Shown here: one piece after another, positions 1 through 5,165 of the stretch
How positions within the stretch are numbered: the stretch's first letter is position 1
How the letters are laid out: the number at the start of each line of letters is the position of its first letter
NCBI GenBank assembly: GCA_965214285.1
Contig: OZ243946.1
Location: 2,790,001-2,854,000, forward strand
Direction of reading: 5' to 3'
Origin: G963422745 sp965214285
GTDB taxonomy: Bacteria; Actinomycetota; Acidimicrobiia; Acidimicrobiales; Aldehydirespiratoraceae
Length of the DNA: 64,000 nt
The notes under the pieces: model-generated
What the model was told of the DNA's origin: nothing
The model's database searches: none
The model's input: the letters and a program-made list of their open reading frames with translations, nothing else
Translations under genes and position numbers: made by a program

Positions 1-477
1 GACGCCGAGGCCGTCCTGGCCCGAACAGGCCTCACCGTGCGCAACATCGCCGAACGCGAAGTGCCAGACGAGCACGTGGGGGTGATCGTGGACCAGTCCC
101 CCACCCCGGGAATCGAGTCCCGGACCGGGGAAGTCCGTCTCATCCTCGGCATCCCCACCACAACCACCACCGCAGCGCCGACAACCACCGTGCTGACCTC
201 CAACCCTGAAGGCGCCGCCTACGGGGGCGACGACACTCAGCCCACCCTCGCGCCGGAGCATCACGAACATGACCCCCCCACCAGTGATCGTCTGACACAG
301 CAAGAGAAGATCGACCGAGCCAATCAACTCATTGGAGTGGAGTTCACAGCGGCAGGCGCAACGATGGTTCAGAACAAACCGGCGGTGCCGATGCCGGGAA
401 GCGACACTCTCATATGGGTCTGCTACGACGTCTTGGACGAACACGGCCCATACGAGCACTGCGCACCTCAGGGCTGA
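1..477 (+). CDS. PASTA-domain protein, C-terminal part (cut by window edge)
   Basis: The frame is open from base 1 to a TGA at 475-477, so the N-terminus lies outside the window. The first 52 residues form the second half of a PASTA repeat: an AVLARTGL helix followed by VGVIVDQSPTPG and a V-R-L-I-L-G strand. PASTA repeats bind peptidoglycan or muropeptides in penicillin-binding proteins and Ser/Thr kinases, so an extracytoplasmic location is likely. A Thr/Pro linker (IPTTTTTAAPTTT) follows, then an acidic stretch and a C-terminal domain with the spacing WVC...EHCAPQG. Its two cysteines could pair outside the cell. The same WVC...C-x-P-x-G ending recurs in the small protein at 3255-3551. Whether the missing part is a kinase, a PBP or only more PASTA repeats cannot be told. 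The PASTA call is firm and the function of the C-terminal domain is unknown. Confidence 0.8.
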   Translation, partial: DAEAVLARTGLTVRNIAEREVPDEHVGVIVDQSPTPGIESRTGEVRLILGIPTTTTTAAPTTTVLTSNPEGAAYGGDDTQPTLAPEHHEHDPPTSDRLTQQEKIDRANQLIGVEFTAAGATMVQNKPAVPMPGSDTLIWVCYDVLDEHGPYEHCAPQG

Positions 478-587
478 CCCCCCTCCCCCGCCCTGCTGGT
501 CTTGTCCCCGTACATCGAGATTGTCTACTGGGAGTTTCTGGGCTGGCTGGTCGCGGGATGTGTGCTCGTGTTGACGGCGGGGCGGCT
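478..587 (+). other. Interrupted membrane-segment reading frame before the first IS
   Basis: After the PASTA stop codon the same frame encodes a hydrophobic stretch (SPYIEIVYWEFLGWLVAGCV) up to the IS insertion point. If both IS elements and one copy of each target duplication are removed, this frame runs through the 28 bp between the elements. After a single TGA it continues into the small gene at 3255. It may be the remains of a membrane anchor of that gene. No convincing start codon or ribosome binding site was found. Confidence 0.3.
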
Positions 588-637
588 TGATCCGCCCCGG
601 GTATTGCGCAGGCTCCGGCCTTTGAGAGGATGGAGCT

Positions 638-970
638 ATGTCAGACAAGAAGAGCGTTTCGGGGAGGTATCCGGCTGAGCTGCGTGAGCGGGCGGTTCGG
701 ATGGTGTTCGAGGCGCAGCGTGATGGGTCGGGGTCGCAGTGGGATGCGATCTCGAGGGTGGCTTCGATGCTGGGGCCGACGGCTGAGACGGTGCGCCGCT
801 GGGTGCGCGTGGCGGAGGTCGATGCGGGCTTTCGGGCTGGGATGAGCAGCGATGAGCGTGAGCGGTTCAAGGCTTTGGAGCGCGAGAACCGCGAGCTGCG
901 CAGGGCGAACGAGATCCTGCGGGCTGCGTCGGTTTTTTTCGCGGCCGAGCTCGACGGCCGGAGACGGTGA
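638..970 (+). CDS. IS3-family transposase OrfA (HTH and leucine zipper)
   Basis: The 110-residue protein begins with an HTH_Tnp_1 DNA-binding segment (RYPAELRERAVRMVFEAQ, then ETVRRWVR) and ends in a coiled coil with heptad leucines (FKALERENRELRRANEILRA). This is the architecture of OrfA proteins that bind the IS ends. A GAGAGGATGGAG ribosome binding site precedes the ATG. The frame ends with TGA at 968-970, overlapping the start of orfB. The slippery heptamer at 934-940, in the codons VFF, allows ribosomes to pass into the orfB frame and make the OrfAB fusion, the functional transposase in this family. OrfA alone normally acts as a regulator of transposition. Its sequence closely recalls the IS6110 OrfA. 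Confidence 0.93.
   Translation: MSDKKSVSGRYPAELRERAVRMVFEAQRDGSGSQWDAISRVASMLGPTAETVRRWVRVAEVDAGFRAGMSSDERERFKALERENRELRRANEILRAASVFFAAELDGRRR
934..940 (+). promoter_or_regulatory. -1 programmed ribosomal frameshift site (T TTT TTC)
   Basis: The heptamer T TTT TTC matches X XXY YYZ in the orfA frame (codons TTT 935-937 and TTC 938-940). A -1 slip enters the orfB frame, which is open from here through 1863. This is the standard way IS3-family elements make the OrfAB transposase. Confidence 0.85.
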
Positions 971-1863
971 TGGCTTTCATCGATGCCCACAGGGAGCGTT
1001 TCGGGGTCGAGCCGATCTGCAGGGTCTTGCAGTTCGCTGCGTCGACGTATTGGTCCGCCAAGCGGCGAGGGCCCTCTGCGCGGGCGCTGCGCGACGAAGC
1101 GCTCAAGGCCCGCATCGCCCGGGTCCATGCGGACAACTACGGCGTGTACGGGGCCCGAAAGGTGTGGGCCGAGCTGAACCGCCAGGGCCAGCGCACAGCG
1201 CGCTGCACCGTCGAGCGTTTGATGCGCGACCTGGGCCTTCGCGGCGCTGTGCGGGGCAAACAGCGGCGCACCACGACCCCCGCAGCCGCCGCCGAGCGGC
1301 CCCGTGACCTGGTGGAACGCCGCTTCGAGGCGCCCGGCCCTGACCGGCTGTGGGTAGCGGACCTCACCTACGTGCGCACCCGCAGCGGGTTCGTCTACAC
1401 AGCCCTGGTCACCGACGTGTTCTCCAGGCGCATCCTCGGCTGGCAGATCTCGAGATCGCTGCGCGCCGATCTCGCCCTCGACGCCCTCGAACAAGCCATA
1501 ACCGAGCGCACCCGCAACGGCGCCAGCCTCCAGGGGCTCATCCACCACAGCGACCGAGGCGCCCAGTACCTCGCCGGCGCCTACACCGGCCGCCTCGCCG
1601 AGATCGGCGCAGCCAGCTCCGTGGGATCCCGCGGCGACAGCTACGACAACGCCCTCGCCGAATCCGTCATCAGCCTCTACAAAACCGAGCTCGTCGACAA
1701 CCGAGGCCCCTGGCAAGGCCTCCAAGACCTCCAGCTCGCCACCCTAGAATGGATCGACTGGTACAACCACCGCCGCATCCACCACCAACTCGGCCGCATC
1801 CCCCCAGCCGAAGCCGAAGCCAACCACCACCACCAACACACCCACAACAAACAGCCTACGTAA
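967..1863 (+). CDS. IS3-family transposase OrfB (DDE integrase core)
   Basis: The 298-residue catalytic half of the transposase carries an HTH_21-like region (residues 40-95, with NYGVYGARKVW) and an rve integrase core. The DDE triad is visible: D132 in LWVADLTYV, D196 in IHHSDRGAQY and E232 in DNALAESVISLYKTE, giving the DD(35)E spacing of the IS3 family. The GTG at 967 overlaps the orfA stop. It may not be used independently, because the -1 frameshift at 934-940 creates the OrfAB protein that cuts and joins the IS ends. No internal stop is present. The sequence strongly resembles IS6110 OrfB. Confidence 0.94.
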   Translation: MMAFIDAHRERFGVEPICRVLQFAASTYWSAKRRGPSARALRDEALKARIARVHADNYGVYGARKVWAELNRQGQRTARCTVERLMRDLGLRGAVRGKQRRTTTPAAAAERPRDLVERRFEAPGPDRLWVADLTYVRTRSGFVYTALVTDVFSRRILGWQISRSLRADLALDALEQAITERTRNGASLQGLIHHSDRGAQYLAGAYTGRLAEIGAASSVGSRGDSYDNALAESVISLYKTELVDNRGPWQGLQDLQLATLEWIDWYNHRRIHHQLGRIPPAEAEANHHHQHTHNKQPT

Positions 1864-1879
1864 AACCCGGGGCGGTTCA

Positions 1880-1910
1880 GCTGTGGCGCTGCTGTGGGTT
1901 GCCGCCCGTC
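1880..1910. other. Original host sequence left between the two IS elements
   Basis: Thirty-one bases remain between the elements. They start with the GCT target duplication of the first IS and end with the CGTC duplication of the second (1907-1910, repeated at 3230-3233). The two insertions are therefore independent events in the same short target. Confidence 0.8.
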
Positions 1911-1970
1911 TGTCCTGGGTCAAGATTTGTGGCACAGGTTCTGGTTTGGGTCTGAGACAAGGAGTGTCTG

Positions 1971-2285
1971 ATGTCGAAGTCGTCGAAGAAGTCTGTGGAG
2001 GAGAAGCTGACTGCGGTGTTGTCGGTGCTGCGCGGGGAGCTGTCCGCGGCGGAGGCGGGCCGCAGGGTGGGGGTGTCTGAGCAGACGGTGCGCAACTGGC
2101 GGCGGGTGTTTTTGGAGTCGGGCCGGGAGGGCCTGGAGCGGGGGCAGGGTCGCCGGTCGTCTCGGGAGCTGGAGCTGGAGGCCGAGAACGAGGAGCTGAA
2201 GGCGGCTCTGGGGGAGGCTCATGTGCAGATGAGGGTCCTAAAAAAGGGGGCGCTGTTGCTGCCCCGTTCGAGGAGCTCGAGATGA
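1971..2285 (+). CDS. IS3-family transposase OrfA (HTH)
   Basis: The 104-residue protein has an N-terminal helix-turn-helix (EEKLTAVLSVLRGELSAAEA, then RVGVSEQTVRNWRRVF) and a following coiled coil (RELELEAENEELKAALGEAH). This is the OrfA layout for binding IS termini. An AAGGAG ribosome binding site stands 7 nt before the ATG. The codons CTA AAA AAG at 2238-2246 hold the slippery heptamer A AAA AAG. Without slippage the frame ends at 2285, overlapping the orfB ATG by 4 bp. Slippage yields OrfAB. Its role in the element is DNA binding and probably regulation. Confidence 0.9.
   Translation: MSKSSKKSVEEKLTAVLSVLRGELSAAEAGRRVGVSEQTVRNWRRVFLESGREGLERGQGRRSSRELELEAENEELKAALGEAHVQMRVLKKGALLLPRSRSSR
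2240..2246 (+). promoter_or_regulatory. -1 programmed ribosomal frameshift site (A AAA AAG)
   Basis: A AAA AAG is in the correct phase (AAA 2241-2243, AAG 2244-2246). The -1 frame is open from 2240 to the orfB stop. A G-rich run follows directly. The signal is expected to produce the OrfAB transposase of this second element. Confidence 0.88.
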
Positions 2286-3220
2286 TCCGCGCCGACGGGG
2301 GGCTGAGCGTGTCGAGGTTCTGTGTGCTGGTGGGGGTGCCTCGGCGCAGCTACCAGCGCCGTCTGGCGCGTCTGCGGGCGGGGGACCCGCTGAAGGGCCC
2401 GTGGCCGGCGCCGGTGGTGGACCGCATCGAGCCGGTGGCGGCCAAGTACGCCCAGGCGTGGCCTGCCTGGGGCTATCGCAAGATCCATGCCATGGCCGCC
2501 GCTGACGGCGTCGACATCGGATCGGCGTCGTCGGTGAGGCGCGCCATGGCCCGCCGTGACCTGTTGCAGCCGGTGCGCCGCCAAGCCGAGCGCCGCCTGA
2601 TCGCCGCCGGCCGGCGCCAGGCGTTCGCGGAGCCGCCGGGCCGCCGCAACCGCGTCTGGCAGGCGGACTTCACCGAGTTCGAGACCGCCGGCCAGGGCAC
2701 CTGGCGGATCGCAGCCGTGCTCGACTACCACACCAAGCTCGCCCTGGCCTGCACCGTCACGACCACCAGCACCGCCGCAGACCTCATCGCCGCCCTCCAA
2801 GCCGCCGTCGACACAGCCGAGGCGCTGCTGGGCCGGTCCCTCGCCGAGGACTGCGCCGACCCCGACACCGGCGAGATCACCCCGCTCACGATCGTCACCG
2901 ACAACGGCCCCGCCATGAAATCGCACGCCCTCGCCCGCTGGATCGACGCCCGGCCCCAGCTCGCCCACGTGCGCACCCGCAACCGCTCCCCGCACACCAA
3001 CGGCGTCGTCGAGCGCTGGTTCCAGACCCTCAAATACGACCACCTCTACCGCCACGACATCCCCTCCGGCATCGACCTCGCCGCCCACGCCGCTGAATTC
3101 ACCGACCAATACAACACCATCCGCCCCCACGAACACCTCGGCCAGCAACCACCCATCCAAGCCCACCTACACCCGCCCACCCGAAAACAAAACCCGCCCG
3201 AAACTGAGCCAAAAACTTGA
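2282..3220 (+). CDS. IS3-family transposase OrfB (DDE integrase core)
   Basis: The 312-residue catalytic subunit has an N-terminal HTH_21-like region (AWPAWGYRKIHAMA near residues 58-71) and an integrase core with D129 (VWQADFTEF), D207 (TIVTDNGPAMKS) and E244 (TNGVVERWFQTLK). A region of about 20 residues rich in acids (residues 184-200) enlarges the loop between the first two Asp residues. The frame is uninterrupted and ends 9 bp inside the right end of the element. It is normally made as an OrfAB fusion through the upstream slippery site. The function is transposition of the element at 1911-3229. Confidence 0.93.
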   Translation: MIRADGGLSVSRFCVLVGVPRRSYQRRLARLRAGDPLKGPWPAPVVDRIEPVAAKYAQAWPAWGYRKIHAMAAADGVDIGSASSVRRAMARRDLLQPVRRQAERRLIAAGRRQAFAEPPGRRNRVWQADFTEFETAGQGTWRIAAVLDYHTKLALACTVTTTSTAADLIAALQAAVDTAEALLGRSLAEDCADPDTGEITPLTIVTDNGPAMKSHALARWIDARPQLAHVRTRNRSPHTNGVVERWFQTLKYDHLYRHDIPSGIDLAAHAAEFTDQYNTIRPHEHLGQQPPIQAHLHPPTRKQNPPETEPKT

Positions 3221-3254
3221 CCCAGAACACGTCCGCGGTTGACGCTTTCGCCGG

Positions 3255-3551
3255 GTGACACAGCCGACTGGTCCTGCCAAAGCCGACTCGACCACTCCGA
3301 CGCTGCCGCCGGAGGCCACGACTGACACCGACGGCTCCAACGCGCCCGACACCGATCAGCATCCGGCGTATGTACCCCCACAAAAAGGTCGGGTGCAAAC
3401 CGTCGAAGGCGGCACCACATACACGATTGTCAACGACCCTTACCAGATGGACGACGGGCGTTGGTGGGTCTGCGAGCTGGTCGAGTGGCCGCCGGTAGTG
3501 GAGGTCGAGCCGAAGGAGCAGTGCAGCCCGCATGGGCGGAAGACCAACTGA
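3255..3551 (+). CDS. Small secreted-type protein or fragment with WVC...C motif
   Basis: The 98-residue product starts at GTG 3255, only 25 bp after the second IS, so it may have lost its original N-terminus. Residues 1-38 are Thr/Pro/Asp-rich, like the linkers of extracellular actinobacterial proteins. The rest contains TTYTIVNDPYQMDDGRWWVC and ends EQCSPHGRKTN. The WVC...C-(A/S)-P-x-G pattern matches the end of the PASTA protein at 1-477, which suggests a shared small domain, perhaps disulfide-bonded. In the reconstructed pre-insertion sequence its frame is continuous, except for one TGA, with the hydrophobic frame at 478-587. I recognise no family, and it may be an IS-truncated gene. Confidence 0.5.
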   Translation: MTQPTGPAKADSTTPTLPPEATTDTDGSNAPDTDQHPAYVPPQKGRVQTVEGGTTYTIVNDPYQMDDGRWWVCELVEWPPVVEVEPKEQCSPHGRKTN

Positions 3552-3587
3552 TAACGCCCTTCGTCGGGTTTGCGGGCCGGTTGTGGG

Positions 3588-3605
3588 CGGGTTGTCCCGT
3601 TTTTT
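3588..3605 (+). terminator. Possible short rho-independent terminator
   Basis: CGGG-TTGT-CCCG is followed directly by six T residues, 37 bp after the stop of the gene at 3255. The stem is only 4 bp, so this is a weak call. Confidence 0.4.
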
Positions 3606-3850
3606 GGGGGCGGCGGTGCTGTTCAAGGCCCCGAAATCTGGTCTCTCTCTTTGAGGGCCGCGGTTTCACGGAGTTCGGGCAGACAGTTCGCTCCCGCTCG
3701 ACCTCGCCGCCGCGGGCCGAGACTGTCGCCGCCGGAAGGCTACGGCGTCGTCTCGCCCCCGGCCGCCGCAGACCCTTCTTCGATGAGGGGGCCTGCGCTG
3801 CGCCTCTTCGCTTCAGCGAACTGTCCACGATTTCTGTCGCCGGAAACCGT

Positions 3851-3962
3851 TGCGCAGGCCGGCTGCTGGTTACCCTGGCAGCAGCCGGCCTGCCTGCGCA
3901 TTGAGGGTCTCCTATCTCTCGACACTTGATAAGCGGGCAGGCCGGCTTGTCTCTGCCGGCCT
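3851..3962. repeat. Cluster of inverted repeats built on a GGCCGGC core
   Basis: The arm TGCGCAGGCCGGCTGCTG (3851-3868) pairs with 3879-3900 apart from a 4-nt bulge, around a 10-nt loop. A second hairpin follows, AGGCCGGC (3939-3946) with GCCGGCCT (3955-3962) around 8 nt. The shared core suggests related palindromic units. Function unknown. Confidence 0.7.
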
Positions 3963-4158
3963 TGTCTTCCGTGTTGTCGGGGCTGTGAGCGTCGGCGTCA
4001 CCGCCGCAGGGTCATCTGTGCCGCCATGCCCGCGAACATCCCCGCCAACCCGCCCCGCCTCCGATCATCAAAGCCGCCATGCCCAAGAACATCGGTGCCC
4101 CCGCCGCTTCCTCTGTTCCCCGCGTCGTCTGAGCCAAATGCGGCCTCCGAGCCTGCCG

Positions 4159-4174
4159 CCCCCCCCCCCCCCCC
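4159..4174. repeat. Homopolymer of 16 C
   Basis: Sixteen consecutive C residues sit in apparently non-coding DNA. Such a tract is prone to slippage and also to sequencing error, so its exact length is uncertain. Confidence 0.85.
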
Positions 4175-4589
4175 GGCTCAGCCATCCACGGCCCCGGGAC
4201 AGCCGCGGCGCTGTGACAGCCGTGACAGCCCGACGACAACGCCGGCCCGCCTCGATGCTTCCGCGCCGGCCGAGCTGGCCACGCCGACCGTGCGCGGCGG
4301 GCAACCCTGGCTGCCCCAGGCTGCCTCGGCGCCGACCCGCACCGGTGTCGCATGGCGGCCCGCGGGACACAGGCAACCGGCCCGCCCAGGGCGCCCCTTG
4401 CCGCCCGCGCACCTGGCCGGCGATCGCATCCCGGTCCCCGGCGACGGCGACCGGGGCTCCACCGACGGCGACGGTAACCGTCGAACATCTGGCTCACGCT
4501 GGCGACGATCTCAGGGAGCCCGGCAGCGGACGATCGAGATGTCCGGACAGCCTCAGAGAGTGTCACACCCCGTGAATAGGGTCTGCCAC

Positions 4590-4808
4590 ATGGACGATCT
4601 CTCGAATCCGCTGGGGCTTCGGCCCCTGAGCAGGCAGGCAATGCCGCTGATCCGGCAGGTTCTGCTGTGGGCCTGGCCGTGCCCGGCGACGGCGCAGTCG
4701 GAGGCCTGGTCGGCTCAGGCGGGGGGCTCGGTCTGCGCCGGGCCGGCGCTGGGCGACGGCGTGGCCGGTCGCCCTGTCGACGCAGTCGGCAGACTCGATT
4801 CGTGCTGA
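4590..4808 (+). pseudogene. Diverged copy of the 5' end of the DUF222/HNH gene
   Basis: The ATG at 4590 begins MDDLSNPLG, resembling MTDLLDFTA of the HNH gene at 5116. About 60 bp on, GCCGCTGATCCGGCAGGT (4651-4668) matches GCCGCTGACCCGGCGGGT at 5170-5187, and GGCCTGGCCGTGCCC matches GGCCTGGCGGTGCCG. After that the similarity fades and the frame ends at 4808. It looks like an old, decayed copy of the first 100 bp or so of the downstream gene, with no DUF222 or HNH part. Confidence 0.5.
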
Positions 4809-4827
4809 GGCGCAACAGATTTCATGG

Positions 4828-4920
4828 ACAGGTGTTGGGATTGTCGCAGGGTGCCTGTAGGGTGTGCAGCATGACCGATCTACTCGATTCCACCGCCAGC
4901 CCAGCCCTCGATGTGGCCGG
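4828..4920 (+). repeat. Direct repeat copy 1 (promoter and start of HNH gene)
   Basis: These 93 bp match 5073-5165 at 91 positions, offset 245 bp. The differences are GTCGCAGG/GTCGTAGG and GATTCC/GATTTC. The repeat covers the promoter, the start codon and 50 coding bases. Confidence 0.93.
4835..4863 (+). promoter_or_regulatory. Duplicated promoter (TTGGGA-17-TAGGGT)
   Basis: TTGGGA (4835-4840), a 17-bp spacer and TAGGGT (4858-4863) lie 7 nt before the ATG at 4871. This is the same arrangement as the promoter at 5080-5108 and arose by the same duplication. Confidence 0.5.
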
Positions 4921-5119
4921 CCGGGCTGCTGATCGAGCCGGCTTGGCCGGGACCTTGGCCGCCGTGGGCGGTGGCCGGGCCGGTGCGGTCCCCACTGTGG
5001 ACTCGCTTGCTGATGGCCGGGCCGGCGCGGTCGAGCAGAGCGGCCAGGGCCGGTTTCCAGCAGTTTTCGCAAACAGGTGTTGGGATTGTCGTAGGGTGCC
5101 TGTAGGGTGTGCAGCATGA
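4871..5119 (+). pseudogene. Truncated duplicate of the DUF222/HNH gene start (82 codons)
   Basis: The frame starts MTDLLDSTASPALDVAG, nearly identical to the first 17 residues of the HNH protein. It continues Ala/Gly-rich and stops at 5117-5119, just inside the real gene. It lacks any catalytic or DUF222 region. Because its promoter copy is intact it could be transcribed, with transcripts reading into the true gene. It is best read as a duplication remnant, although expression as an 82-residue peptide cannot be excluded. Confidence 0.6.
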
Positions 5120-5165
5120 CCGATCTACTCGATTTCACCGCCAGCCCAGCCCTCGATGTGGCCGG
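5073..5165 (+). repeat. Direct repeat copy 2 (promoter and start of HNH gene)
   Basis: This is the second member of the 93-bp repeat (see 4828-4920). It covers the promoter, the ATG at 5116 and the first 50 bases of the functional gene. Confidence 0.93.
5080..5108 (+). promoter_or_regulatory. Promoter of the HNH gene, leaderless type
   Basis: TTGGGA (5080-5085), a 17-bp spacer and TAGGGT (5103-5108) are followed by GTGCAGC and the ATG at 5116. A -10 box 7 nt before the ATG puts the transcription start at or next to the start codon. Confidence 0.6.

Larger units (their letters stand above)
588..1879 (+). mobile_element. Intact IS3-family insertion sequence, IS6110-like
   Basis: The element is 1292 bp, bounded by imperfect terminal inverted repeats: left TGATCCGCCCCGGGT from 588, right ACCCGGGGCGGTTCA ending at 1879, 14 of 15 matching, with the TG...CA termini usual for IS3. 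The bases GCT occur on both sides (585-587 and 1880-1882), a 3-bp target duplication. The element carries two overlapping frames joined by a -1 slippery site. The end sequence and both proteins resemble the mycobacterial IS6110 group from memory. No frame is broken, so it is probably active or recently so. Confidence 0.92.
1911..3229 (+). mobile_element. Second intact IS3-family insertion sequence
   Basis: The element is 1319 bp. Its left end TGTCCTGGGTCAAGATTT pairs with the right end, whose reverse complement is TGTTCTGGGTCAAGTTTT (16 of 18 matching). The 4-bp sequence CGTC flanks both ends (1907-1910 and 3230-3233). It holds two frames joined by a -1 slippery site. The proteins and ends differ clearly from the first element, so it is another IS3 subgroup. 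Both frames are complete. Confidence 0.92.
3606..4589. other. Gene-poor, repeat-rich stretch; no convincing gene
   Basis: Several long frames are open here on both strands, but their translations are Pro/Arg/Ala-rich strings without recognisable domains. That is typical of chance frames in DNA this G+C-rich. What can be seen is a cluster of palindromes at 3851-3962 and a 16-C homopolymer at 4159-4174. No tRNA, promoter pair or IS end was recognised. Confidence 0.6.

Noticed and set aside
4012..4815. Overlapping 240-270 codon frames on both strands
   Set aside because: The translations are Pro/Arg-rich without motifs. The region holds a 16-C run and fragments of the HNH 5' end, so it is more likely non-coding.
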